Source: Luscinia megarhynchos
Lineage: Eukaryota; Chordata; Aves; Passeriformes; Turdidae
DNA length: 64,000 bases
Direction of reading: 5' to 3'
Assembly: GCA_034336665.1 (NCBI GenBank)
Contig: CM067570.1
Location: 14,429,502 to 14,493,501 of the forward strand
Shown piece by piece: positions 23,940-36,100 of this stretch (the stretch's first letter is position 1; every line of letters starts with the position of its first letter). Below the pieces are notes generated by a model. That model did no database searches and had not been told where the DNA came from. It worked only from the letters and a program-made list of their open reading frames with translations. The translations under genes and the position numbers were made by a program.

Positions 23940-24190
23940 TTGACAGGAAGATGAATGAGAACATTTGCAAATTTTTGTCTTTTACAATGTACAATCTCGT
24001 ACGACCCGGCTTCCTTCCAGCTCCGATTTTGAAACTGGCATGTGACTGGCTCAGTTGAGTCTTCCCATGTCTTTCTGACATTCCTTTTCAATTTGGGCAT
24101 ATTGTTCTGCTTGGTGATAGTGGCCCTGATAATTGCATGAGTCAGCCATTTTGCGCAGTTTGGCAATATACTGGTCTATTGTTTTTTCAG
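23940..24190. promoter_or_regulatory. Candidate conserved non-coding block with octamer palindrome
   Basis: ATTTGCAAAT at 23963-23972 is a perfect palindromic form of the POU-factor octamer (ATTTGCAT/ATGCAAAT class). ACAATG and ACAAT, SOX-type words, follow within 25 bases. CGTACGACCCGG is a small CpG cluster in an AT-leaning, repeat-free stretch. TGATAATTGCATGAGTCAGC near 24126 adds an AP-1/NRL-like TGAGTCAGC. The motif density and absence of repeats look like an ancient enhancer, but conservation is untested. Confidence 0.35.
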
Positions 24191-25539
24191 CTCTTTGGAC
24201 AATGTTCCTGTTTCTGTGGGTTGAAAAGCACTTCTAGGATTTTCCTGCTCTGGTCTTGTCCCCACCAAACTCTGAGATGCATATGGTAGGCCTTATCTCA
24301 GAGAACTGAAAACATGCCTGCTTGCACTTAATTTTCTTTTACTTTTACTATCAGTTATTTTAGTTCTATCTTGCAGGCAAAAGAGCACCCAGCTACTGAC
24401 CAGACTCATATTTCTGTCAGATGTGAGACAGTGCTGTGCCCTTGACCTTGCCCTTTTCCCTTCTTTTTCTTTCTATGACAAAGTTTGTTTCTTGTGCCTG
24501 CAAGTCCTTTTTCCTCCCTCCACCACCCTCCATGATGCAGCAGAAAAATCGGCTGCCCACAGAGAGGTGAAAGTGTTGCTCATGAGTCTTGGTGTCCTTA
24601 ATTATCACAGAAGTGCTCCCTTGAACTAAGTGCTTTGTGGTTATTAATTCATGCTATTAAACTAGCTGTGAAGAAAAGTTGGCTCACTGTTATTTTGCAT
24701 TTGTTTGATTGGCACCTTGTTTGAAAGTAGGTTTTTATCAAGTTTTATCTTGAGCTGAGTGACACAGCTAATTATACTTGTTTTCACAAGCGCCAGGCTC
24801 CAGTCTGAAGTGGAGTGAGCAAATAAAGCACCAGTGTCATAATTCTTACAGATAATGCTCGGTTTTGCAAAATGTTTGGGCACATGGGTATGAAATGTGA
24901 CTTCTGCTAGTAAAAATCACATCACGGGAAGACTCTGTGAGCAGTTTTTTTTGTGTTTATTACCTTAATAATCCAGGGAAGAAGTGGAAGAGGCAGATCC
25001 ACTCGGACACGTCCCAGGGAGGGAGAGCTGAGCAAATCATGGAATATCTTCCAGGAGATACCATGTTCCTTTCTTACTCCGTGGAGCCTGGAGGACCTAT
25101 GGGTCCAGGGTTGTGTTGGCTGTTGGAAGTGAGATCTAAGGGGTCCTGATCAAGCATGTCCACAGAAACTAGAACAATAATAATATAGATGACCCTATTT
25201 GGAAAGTTAAATTCTTCTTACACAGCCTGGTCAGGGGTCACCGAACAATCTGGGCCAGGAGCTGATTCTCTAGAAGATGACACAGGTAAATATGCCTGCT
25301 GCATTAGACCACATCTACTACCAAAAAACCCCCGAAAATCTACAGAAGTATCTTAACATCATAAAAAGCTACACTTTTTCTATGCCTTCATGCCAGGTCA
25401 TTTGGTGGCAGTGCTGACTGGGAAGAAAGATAATTTCCAGTCAATGCATGGATGACTCATCAGCACAGCAGGTCACAGAGCTCAGGGCTGTAGATGGGCT
25501 TCAAGAAGAGCTGAGATAATTTTATGACCTGTGAAAGCA
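24191..25539. other. AT-leaning unique stretch with motif-rich segment 24580-24900
   Basis: No gene supported. The segment 24595-24900 is repeat-free with TTAATTATCA, TTATTAATTCATG, GCTAATTATAC and TTATCTTGAGC words and reads like conserved non-coding DNA; this is a visual impression only. The remainder shows nothing distinctive. Confidence 0.4.
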
Positions 25540-25930
25540 TTTGCCTAGCTGTTCCTGTATAATCAGTAAGAGAAGGGTAATCAAAGCTCATTCCTTGGGG
25601 CACCAGATAATGATACTAATTAGCACATAGACAAGGCTTTGCTGAAAGCATTGCACCCAGGCATGTGATAATTAATTAGCTGATTGTTTGGGAAAAGGTG
25701 TGCCCCTTGCCTTTTCCTTCTCCTCCAAGATTGTGCAACGGGAAGAAAGAAGGATTTTATGCTTGCTCATAAAATAGATGCCACATCTAAAATAGATGTG
25801 GATTTAGTCCAGCATGGCGAATTTGGGCAGCTCCTCCAGGAATGTGGATTTGTGCTGAGATTTAAAGAGATCCCTCGAACCAATGCTACAAGTTGGATCT
25901 CTGTGCATCGGGGGACAAAGGTATTAGATT
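25540..25930 (+). other. Repeat-free block with a 143-codon open frame, coding status unknown
   Basis: AT-rich homeodomain-type words (ACTAATTAGCAC near 25616; ATAATTAATTAGC near 25669) precede an open frame at 25684-26115. Its first half (about residues 14-75) is not low-complexity and has mixed, protein-like composition with segments such as KIDATSKIDVDLVQHGEF. The second half degrades into F/W/P-rich sequence, as unspliced intron would. I recognise no family. It may be an exon of about 200 bases, a conserved regulatory block or a chance frame. Confidence 0.25.
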
Positions 25931-28196
25931 TTTTTTGGTGTGTTTGTCCTCCTGAAAAAGAACTGGTGCCAAAACCAGATATGCCCACCCCCTGTGTACT
26001 CAGGCTGCAGCCAGCAATACTCAGCCACAGTCCTGAGCTGCTGGGGACAGAGGTTTGCATGGGAAGCAGCCGCTGCTCGTGTCTTCTGTGGCGCAAGAGC
26101 ACTGCCACTCAGTGAAACAGGCGGTGGTACAGGCTTTTGGCACCACCTCAGGAAACTTTGAGATCAAAGATCACTCCCTCGGATGGGCTGTGGGGCTGGC
26201 TGCCTTTCCCAAGCAGAGCTCCCTGCAAGGAACCCAGATTTGATGAAATCCAATGCCCTGACATTACAGTGACCGCTTTGGCTCCATGGGGCTCAGCTCA
26301 GACAGAGGTCCTGCAGTCGGGCAGTGACCAAGTGTTTTCTCTTGTTGGCTTTCTATTTCTAGGGGATTGTTGGATAGGGTCCCAAGTGATATATCTGGCT
26401 TCTTGTCCAGGCTGGTTTTTGTGTGTGTGTGTGAATGTGACTAGGCAGAAAATATCCCTCCATTGTTATATGGGGGAGAAGCAAAGAAACACCAGTTTAA
26501 AAGAGCAGTGTGAATATTAGCAGGGTATAATATTCTTTCAGCTCTGTACAAACCCCTGCCTGGCTAGACCTTCACAGTACTCAACGTTCTGCCCAGCCAA
26601 GTCACAGCCAAGTTTTGCAGCTGCATTCAGCATTTCCCACTCCCTTCTCTCCCTTGTGCTAGCAGAGAAAAGAGAACCTCTGTTGTGTCTGGAAGCGTGT
26701 GACACAGGTTGGCTGGTTCTGCAGGGGGCAGAGGAAAGAGAACAAGCTGTCCCTTGTAATTTCAGAGGTCCTGCATACGAGCTACTGCGTGGGAAGGGTT
26801 TTTGATTATCAGAATGACCTCTGGTCAGGTCTTGAGGAGCTGTTGGGTGGTCATCATTCCTGGAGAGGGTGGGTGGTGGGAAGTCTCCTTCTCTACTCCT
26901 ACAGAGGAGTCATGGAAATTTCACCTCTGGGCCAGGTCTTTTCTAATTAGACAAAGCCAGTGTTTTGTGAGCTGGGTTGGAAGCAAGAAGGAAATAACCT
27001 TGTGCCATCAGTTCCTTTAAGAGGGTGATTTTTCTGTCTTGTGAGTTATAAATGTGCCATGAAGCAGGACTTCCTTTGATATGCTTTGGGCTTCTCTCCA
27101 ACCCACTTCCAGTGTGGCTTCCCTGCTTTTGGGTTTGACTTTGAACCAAACCTGTCATTTCTGCTCCTTGGAGCAAGGTTTAGCCCATAGATCTCTGAGC
27201 AGAACTGTGCTGACCTGCTCCAAGATTTTCCCACCAAGACAAAGCCAAGCTGTCCCATGCCCAGTACTGATTCTACAAAGGTGAACTGCTCCTGCAGTTG
27301 TGTATGCAGATGTTTAACCATAACCATCACAAGCAGTCATAGACAGTGTCCACGAGGATATGTGACTCAGTCCGTGCCCCTAGGGCTGACTTTTACAGAG
27401 CTCAGATTATCACACCAGAGGATTGTTGTTCTCAAGGCCCAAGTAATTTGCTTAATGAGCCCTATTTTTAAATGAAGGAGGCAGAAGTGGCAGTGTTACT
27501 GGGAAGGAAGGTAACTACCACCTTTGCTGTGACACTGGGGGCATTAAGCAAAATCTCTTCTTCATAAGGCAGTACTCCATCCTCAAGAAGAGGAGAGTCC
27601 ACTTTGCTGCTGCCAGTGTAGGACAGAGAAGAACACGTGCACAGTGGAAGGTTAAACATAAACCATTGCACTTTTGATTTGCAGAACTTGTAAAAAAGCT
27701 GGTAATGTGTCAAAAGCTGGAAGCTGCAATCTTCTCAGATGTCTTCCCAAAGTGCTGAGCAACTTTTTTAGAGTTCCACATTTGGGCATGTACAAGTTAT
27801 CGTGTGTGGCAGAAATAAACCACCTTACTTTCTCTTATTCATGCTGCAAACAGACTCAAATGTGTCATTCACATAAATCAGACACAATTAGCCAGAGGGC
27901 TCAAATTTACAGTGTTTCTGATAAACCAGACACCTAAGAAATTCTGTGATGGGAAAAGGCTGCACTCTGCAAGAACACACCAGGTAACAGTAGCCTTGTG
28001 AACGATAGCCCAAAGCCTCAGCTTTTGCCCCGGTACCTGAACATCTCACTGTCCTGAGGGAAACATCTGCGGAGCAATTATTATCTTGGAAAGAGCCATG
28101 GGAAAATAAAGCAGTCGGTAACACTTGAAAAGCGTCCCAGATTCCCACTGAAAGGCTTTGTCAGAGCTGTGAACCTTCACTTTATTTAGCTGTATG
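25931..28196. other. Non-coding unique stretch
   Basis: No gene or mobile element recognised. Open frames overlap in several phases and reach 127 codons (26137-26520) without known domains. A short GT run is at 26418-26433. Confidence 0.5.
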
Positions 28197-28242
28197 CTTT
28201 TTTCTCTTTTTTCTCTTTTTTTTTTTTTTTTTTCTTTTTTTT
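28197..28242. repeat. T-rich tract with C interruptions
   Basis: Nearly pure T with periodic C (TTTTTCTC units, then about 20 T, then TTTC). No polyadenylation signal lies close to it on the minus strand, so it looks like simple low complexity and not a retroposon tail. Confidence 0.95.
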
Positions 28243-29004
28243 CTGGAGTGGGTAGTAAACCAAAAAAGTATCCTGTATGTTGCTGCAGCAGGAAATCTCA
28301 GCCATGATAACATTCAACTCAAGGTTGTTATCTAGTGGATTGTAACCTGTGGAATATGGGAATATGCCTCAAAGGAAAAGCAGGGCTTGTCACTTGGTGC
28401 TCTTTAGGGGCTAAATGTGCCACAGCAGGCCCCAGCTGAATGAGGCATGTAACACTCAGAGGAACAATGACTGTGTCATACTGACCTGCAAAGGGTGTGC
28501 TCATCCCTTCTCTGCAGGACACAGTCCTCTTGTCCCAGATGCTCTTCTTTTTTTTTTTTTTTTTCCCCCAAGAGAAAAGGGAATGTGTGACTTTCATCCC
28601 GCACAAACCTCTGTGCTCCTGTCTCTGCTGACAGATGTAAATTGCCATGGCAGGTCGTTAAATGCGTGCCTGTGGCATCAGGATGAATGACAGAGCTGCC
28701 GCTGAGCACGGTGTTCCCTAGCAGGACACGCAGAATGGCACGGTCCCAAATGCTGCCCCGTGCCCTGACCAGGGTCCTGCTCATGGTGTGGTGCAGCAGG
28801 AGCAGGGTCACATCTCCCGAGTGCCCTGGTGACACAGAGATGCCTCATGGCCCTGCAGAGGTGCACTGATCTGTGGAGGAAAGGTGTGGGCACACCTGCA
28901 TCAAATCCCACATGGAAGTGTCACACCAGGCTCACAACAGTGCTCAGCCCCTGCCTTCAGAGCTACCAAAGGGCTTTGGGCAGGAGGCAGCATGGCCCCA
29001 CCCG
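28243..29004. other. Non-coding unique stretch
   Basis: A T tract of about 17 bases lies at 28548-28564. The part 28680-28850 has slightly more CpG than average and overlapping open frames on both strands, with no recognised product. Confidence 0.5.
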
Positions 29005-29125
29005 TCCTCACAGATGGCAAAAACAAGGCAGCGAAATAACTTAGTTAAGGTCACCCAAGGAGGCAGTGGAGGAGCTGGGAATAAAATGCAGGTTTCATGA
29101 ATCACCAAACCACACGGCTTCCCCT
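29005..29125 (-). mobile_element. MIR-like SINE fragment
   Basis: Read on the minus strand, this segment follows the MIR core. It has the pattern described for MIR antisense: CAGATGG...AAACAAGGC, then TAACTTAGTTAAGGTCACCC, then GGCAGTGGAGGAGCTGGGA, then a degraded GAACCCAGGT region. Order and spacing of these blocks fit the conserved centre of the family (the loss-of-ends pattern is usual for such old copies). MIR-type elements are ancient amniote tRNA-derived SINEs, so an avian copy would be a deep relic. Similarity was judged by eye. Confidence 0.6.
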
Positions 29126-32100
29126 CAGGGCTATGGATGTATTATAATAGAGCAAGATCCAGATGTGGTTTTTAACTGTCGTTCTGTACTGTGTGTGATA
29201 TTACTCTGCCTAAGAAAATATACAAATTTGGACTCCCTGGAGATCTGACTAGTTTGGGGAGCTTGATTAAGCCTGTTTGGCATGACATTTTTAGGCAGAA
29301 CAGCACACAAAGGGATAGGGGGCAATTCTCAAATGCACTGGCAGGGCCTGCAGATTGCTGAGTCCTTTGTGTAAGCCAGAGGATACAAAGGAATTTGAGA
29401 AACACAATCTCAGAAGATGAAGGAGGGAGCAAAGTCAAAGCAAGGAAGCTGGACCACGTCAGGAGGTAGGAAGAAAACAGATGCTTGGCAACAAATCTGT
29501 GATCAGATGTGCTGTTCAAGTGGCAGCCAATCCCCTTAGAAAGTTATTATTCTCCAGCTGTTCATCCTTGTTCCCTCGATTCCCTTCCCAACCCACCAAC
29601 TCACTGCTTGTTAACAGTTCCAGATATCAGCCTGGGCTATTCTGAGGGAGCTCTGCTTGGAGGCAACTGCAGAGCTGCCTGTGCTGGTTTTTTGCAGAGA
29701 AATTCAGCAGTGGTGGGGAGGAGGAGACAAGACAAGGGTCCAGGGATGGCCAACTCTCCACCCAGCTCTGTCCCATCTCAGCAGCTCTTCTAGCTGCAGT
29801 CAGAGGAAAAGGGCGTTAGCTGGGTAAAAAAATATTGCTCTGCATGTAAAACTCTTAATGCTTTGATATTAACAGTAGGAAGTGAGCGGGCCAAAATCCC
29901 AGAGCCTGAAGCCATCATTTAAATTGATCTCTGTTCACATTTCTACCCCCAGGTTTGTTCTGGGGGGAAGGGGAGAATGGAAAAATTGCATCCTTGCATC
30001 AAATTTCTACATTAAAATTATCACTCACCATACCCTGAAAAACTGTGCCTGTTTTTTTCCAAAAAGGCCTGTTCTTGGAATCAGATGATCACATATCATC
30101 TTTGGCTTAGCTAAATAATGAGCTCCTTAACTTTTGAAATTTGCCCATACAGTTAGAAAGTTATATTCATTATACTAAAAAACTTGAAGTCAAACACTAT
30201 TCCTTTCATACTTTTTCACATTAAATAATGGTTTGTACTTAAATTTTAATTACTGATTTCTGCAGCAGAAATGCTTTTGAACAATTGATCTTAGAAATGC
30301 AGATTTCATACTGGCTTAAACTGGAAGCAGCACTCTTGCTTTCCTTCCTGATAGGATTATGTGATTCTCCTGAGTGATGTTGAAAAACATTATCCAATCT
30401 GTAATGGAGACACCTTTGGGCCCAGATGAACAGAACCATCCTCATCCAACCCAGAGATCTTGCAGAAAGTCTGTACCAGAAACAAGAGTCTCATCCTGCT
30501 GTGGGGTATTTTTATTGAGGTCCCAGAAGAAGTGATTCCTGGGCATACTGTATTTTAAAAGCCTTCAAGGGCCTTTGACCATGAGGTGTGCAAGTCTCAC
30601 TTTCTGATGAGACCTTGTGCAAGACTCCTTGCTGTGTTGAGGGTCCAAAGCAGTGGAGGGAGGCTGATTTTTGGGGGAAGCATTGCAAATTCATGGTTTT
30701 TAGTCTGCAAAACTCTGGTCCAGCCCTGTAAACAAAGCAAGAGAGCAGCTGTCATGTGTACTGATAGCAGTTCACACTCATTAGATATAGGTGAACTGAA
30801 CAATATTTTGATAGGAATCATAGGTAGAAAGCACTACTTTGATATTGGCATTAAACCAACAATCCAGTCATATTAGCCTCTCATTTTAAAAAATTAAAAA
30901 CCTCCAAAGCTTCCTGAGTGTTTATGCTTATTTAAAAAGGTCACCAGAAAGATACAAGAGAAAATTTACCTTTAGCTTCTGTGAAGACAGGAGAAGGAAT
31001 CATCTCACAATACTCTAAAACGTGAGTGGTTTACATAAATTAATCTGGCTCTGTAGCTGCTAGAGAGATACTGACAACTCTGGGAGAGGATTTCTGCCAG
31101 TCTAACAAGGACAGAAAAATGACAGAGGAAGACATGCTTCCAGAGGGTCTCTTTTTCCATTAGCCACAGGAGTTTAGATCACCAGTTTAGTACAGGTGCC
31201 TACGACTTAGTTTCAGTGAGCAGAAGCCACAAGCTGATAGTCCTGTCACAGAGAGAGAATCAGCCTGACCAGGAGAAGAAAAACAGGGGCCTAAAGAGGG
31301 AAGCAGAGAGTGGCCCCAGAGAAGGTAAAAAGAGATGGAAAGTTGGAGAGTTGCAGACAAAAGACAGAACCTTTAAAACAAAGCCATTTCAGAGGCTGTG
31401 TCCTTCCCTATCAGGTTAGCTGCTCAGTGGCTGGCACTTTGCACCGTGTGAAAAGATCTCAGCAGAAGATCTCTGATAACCAGGCCAGCCTTGTTACTCA
31501 GGGGCACTACTCCCATATGCCCAGCAGGAGCTGCAGGGAGAGGGAGCAGAGCTTTCCCACCACCGACAGACAGACAGACACCCTGGCTGTCTGTCCTGCT
31601 CCCACCTGCATGAGCCATGGCTGCAGACACACCACCCTGGGCGCTGGAGAAACCCACACACCCCCACAGTGGGACATTATGGACAGGGTGGAAGTGATGC
31701 CCTTCTTCCTGGGGCTCATGGAGGGAAACGCTGCCAGGGCTATGGATCAGGAGCTGCTGTGAGTGTGAGGGCAGGAGAACACGCTGAGGGTGGGACACAG
31801 AAATGATACCCTGGATATGGATGGCAGAGATGGCACGCTGCAGGAGGCAGGTCCTGATGGAGACACCAGACCTGAGAGCTTGCTGCATCTACCTGCAATA
31901 GCCAGAACTTGGCTGCACATCTCCTTACAATCAAAGCAAACTGTTACATTACAATAAATGCAACCCAGCCAGCCAGAGGTTTGCTTGCTCCTTAGCCATT
32001 GCTAACTGGAGCACTTAGTACTATATTATAATACTTAATGCTTCTGCTCACAGCCACATTTGTCTGCAGTGCCCTGTAAAATCAGACTGGGCTCATTTAG

Positions 32101-32800
32101 CCTGATTGCCCAGGAGACAGGTGGGGGGATGCCACAGGAGTGTATTTACAGAGGGACGATATATTACACCTTCACCCTGCTTGTAAATTAAATGCATGGT
32201 TAAAGCTCTGGTCAGATGCTCACCCGACCACCCTGCCATCTCCTTTGATTTATCTCTGCAGCAGATGCAGACCCACACTTCAGTGGTGAGCCCTGCCAGT
32301 AGCTAATCTATTATTCACACTCCTCTTTGCCCAGGAAAGTAAAAAAGTCAAGTTCCTTTTGGAAGGGAAGAGGGAGTGGCATGGTTTCATGGAGTGGTGG
32401 AAAGGTTTATCTTTGCTGAGTTCCCACCTGACCTGCCAACATGAGGTTGAACAGGCTGTGAGGGAAGGAGGGCAGCCTCAAAAACCCACAACCTGCTAAA
32501 CAGGGAACCCTGTGTGGCTTCAGCTCTCTTGTTTCCCTGGTGCTGCCAGGTTGTAGAGTGTCATGTGGCAAGAAATCTGTTTCTCCAACCACCCTCCTTC
32601 CTCTCTTGCCTATGGGAATATCCATGTACCCCCCTTGCCAATGGGATGTGTCTGCACTGTACTAGTGATGATGCGTTAGAGCCTTCAGAAAAGCCCTTGT
32701 CCTTTCTGAAAACTGGAAATGGACCTCTAGCTCTGTAAATGGGCTCAGCCTTGTCTGTTGCTCAGGTCCTGGCCATGCTGCAGGATGGCATCACACTGCC
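29126..32800. other. Non-coding unique stretch
   Basis: No gene supported; open frames up to 154 codons (minus, 31424-31888) overlap equally long frames on the other strand and show no domain. A CAGA run at 31565-31580 forms an 8-bp hairpin with 31588-31595. The part 30090-30260 is AT-rich. Confidence 0.5.
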
Positions 32801-33147
32801 AAAGACCTCATTGTGATCTTCAACATCCTCCCGAGGGGAAGGGGAGGGGCAGGTTCTGATCCCCTCACCCTCATGACCAGTGACAGGACCCAAAGAAATG
32901 GCATGAAGACAAGTTGGGGGAGCCTTAGGTTGGATATCAGGAAAGAAAATTCACCCAGAGGGTGGCTGGGCACTGGGACAGGCTCCCCAGGGAAGTGATC
33001 ACAGCACCAAGCCTGGCAGAGTCTAAGAAGCTTTAGGACAATGCTCTTGGGCACATGGTGTGACTCTTGGTGTGTCCTGTACAGGGCAGGGAGTTGGACT
33101 TGATGATCCTCATGGGTCCCTTCCAACCCAGCATGTTCTATGGCTCT
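32801..33147 (+). mobile_element. CR1 retrotransposon 3' untranslated tail
   Basis: The order of landmarks is that of a CR1 3' end: ACCTCATTGTGATCTTCAAC at 32806-32825, a CAGTGACAGGACCC block at 32878, GTTGGATATCAGGAAA near 32930, GGACAGGCTCCCCAGGGAAG near 32978, GGAGTTGGACTTGATGATCC near 33090 and GGGTCCCTTCCAACCCAGCA near 33115. It ends in GTTCTATGGCTCT, a degraded form of the family's terminal repeat. The wording differs from the element at 14655-15555, so it belongs to another CR1 subfamily. Only the non-coding tail is present. Confidence 0.92.
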
Positions 33148-36100
33148 CAGTCACTTGCTTTACTCTGTTTTTTCTTTTCTGTCTTCCTTTCTTTCCTCTG
33201 GATTCCTTACTCTTCCTGCTATTGCTTTTTATGATGCAGAAATGAGTAAGGAAGCAGATTTGCCTGGTGTGAGACATTCAGAGGAACCTTGTGCCACACT
33301 AGCATGGGTACTGTGACAGGCAGAAATGCCTATTGTCTGCATGTTTGAGAACACTTGCACAGGACAGCAACCACAGGATCGTGGGGTTAGAAATGCCTGA
33401 TGTCTTCAATACTGTAGGAATATTTAAATGCAGCCAGCCTTGATCCTCATTCTGGGAAACAACAGCTGCTGCCAGGATAATTTTATCCTCTTGCTTACAC
33501 AAGAGAGAAGATCTATTTTACAAACATCCCGTGATCTCCTGGACCCATCTATGCGGTTATTCCAGGTCAGAGTTGCATCACTGGAGTGGCAGATCCATAT
33601 TCTGACCTGGTTTTGTTTCTCTTGTCCAGCAGACTCTTCCTGTCTTGAATGCTCTGAGCCTAGAGACTGTATTTTTTTCCCCTTGTGGTTGAATTGGTTA
33701 TCACTGCATCCTCTTCCCAGATTGTCTCCATGACTTAGGAGGATGTTAGGAAAGTTTTGTTCCATCATGTTTAATACAGTGACTCACTTAACATCAAAAC
33801 CAAACAATTATGGAAGAGAAGAGCTGGTTTCCCTGTTTGCAGGATGCCAGGTCCTAAAGATAAGAAGGTATACTCCTGCACTCATCAGTTCTCATGTTAA
33901 AGTATTTGGCTTTTCCTGGCTTTGCACTTCCACTGTCTGCCTGAGTGAAAAGGAAAAGACACTAATTAATTAAAGAAAGAAATTTCCCAGCTCACTGTCT
34001 TTCAATTGTAACTTTCTGCCCTGCTGCACCTGTAATCTTTACAGGACCTCTGATTATCTCCCAGAAACACTCCCCACATCAAAGTTTCTCTAATGAAAAA
34101 ACATAGAGAGAGATAAACCTCAAATTTTGTTAAAATTTTTATTTATTTTTTGGGGGTGGGGGGTGGCAGAAGAAGAAGATCTGAAGTGTTTTATTTTATA
34201 ATCAGGCACTTTGCTATTTTCTTATTTCTTTGTTTGTTTTGAAATAACTTTCTGGCTCCATATTTCCTTTTGTAAACATTTAGAAGATAAAAAAATGCCC
34301 AAGCTTTTCATAGGAGCTAAAAATGAAAACTGTTGGCTTTTTCTGTAGAAGCAAATTCCCTTTAGAAGGAACAGAAAATGGCATAAAAGTTGAACAAAAC
34401 TTTGTATTTCAAGAAAATAGATTTACTTGAAAATTACATTTTCTTCAGATTTGTTCAGCACCAAAGTTGTGTTTTTGTTTGTTTTTTTGTTTTTTAAACT
34501 CTGTCCTTGAAATTGCTGATGAATCCAATCATACATTTTTTTTCTCTGAACTGCGATTACCACATTGGAGGTTTCTGTAGCACAGCAAAAAGCAAGAGCC
34601 CTCCTGCTCATCCTCTGAGGCTGCCCAGGAGCATGAAGGGTGCCCTGGAGGGTGGCTCTCCAGTCACATTTTTATTTGATTAGCAATGGTCACTTGGCAT
34701 CTGTGCAATCAAAGTATTCCCATATTTAACACCGATATGCTAATGCTGACAGTCAGTGGGTTAATCATTATGGAAATACTGACCAATTCTTGAGTCAAAT
34801 ATCAGGTGGTGCCAAAAACCAGAGCCCTGGGACAAAGGACAGAGAAGTTCATCTCTGACTAATACTGCAGATAAAACGGCTGTTATGCAAAAATGTGTCT
34901 TCCAACACAACACTTGGGTCACAGCAACATCTGAACCACAAAAATGCATTCTCCTTTCCCATGAAAAGCAGCAAATGCCATGCATTGCTGAAATTTGGGA
35001 TTCTGAAAGCCTTTAGTGGGGGACAACTTACAGCCCTGATAACAAATAGTCCAGGCTGCTGGGGTTATTTATATAGGGCTTAGACAAAAAAAAAAATCTT
35101 CAGATATAGCCATGAATTAACTTAGAAACTAGAAATTAGAAAAGGGTTTCTAAGCAGCAGAGGAGAAGAGATCTGAAACATGTCAACTATGGGTAGAGCA
35201 CTTGTCAAAACTGGTATCAGGTTTTAAGATGATCTGCATCAGTCAATGAATGACACAAATGGCTGTAAAGGCAGGCCAGGCCTCTTGATTTAGCTCTGCC
35301 TTTCTATAGTCCTGTTTATTGAGGGCTGAAGAACCAAAAATAGAGGCAATAGTCATAGCAGTCAATGCTTTCAGTCCCTCCCCAAAGTATTTAAAATAAC
35401 AACTTCCATCTTCAACAATCACTCAGGATTTGGAAGGTTTCCAATTTTGACAGCCCAGTGTAACAGAGAATAAAAAATGTGTGATTTCACATAAGATGGT
35501 TCTCTCTCAGCAACATTGAGCTGGATACATCAGCAGGCTCTTTAGAAAGTCTTGGCTCACCCATCAGCTGATGCCCAGAGACGTTTGCCTCCTATCAGCC
35601 CTTTCTGGCTCACAGCAGCAGCAAAGGGTGGAACACACTCAGTAGCACTTTTTGGAGGATGGCAATTTACTGGGCTAAAAAGTTCCAAATCCTTCCCTGA
35701 GCCTGACGTTGGTTGCAAACACATGAATGTGACAGGGCAGGGAGAACAATAAGTGACATGCACTGGGGGCTGTGCTTCTGATCCCGTGAGCCTGTCTGTA
35801 TCTATTGTTCACCAGCCTTAACAATGGCATTCATGTCATCTAATTTTGACTCTGCTTCTGGAGCAGCTCAAGCTGTTTTTCCAAATCCCTGGCCATGGCA
35901 GGAGACGGTGGCTGCAGCTTAAGGGACAATGTGTGAGGCACAGCTGGGATGGAGCGTGGATGTGCTGCGACAGCATGTGGAAAGAAGCTGGCAGCTCTGC
36001 GTGGCAGTGCATCCTCTCTGTCACAGAGAGTGCTCTTGGAGAGAGACAGATCTTCTGCCCTTCAGCACAGGGGGCATCCTGAATAGCCAGCTAGGAGTAG

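Noticed and set aside
31565..31595. CAGA run with TGTCTGTC hairpin
   Set aside because: An 8-bp stem made from a simple repeat is expected by chance and has no other support.
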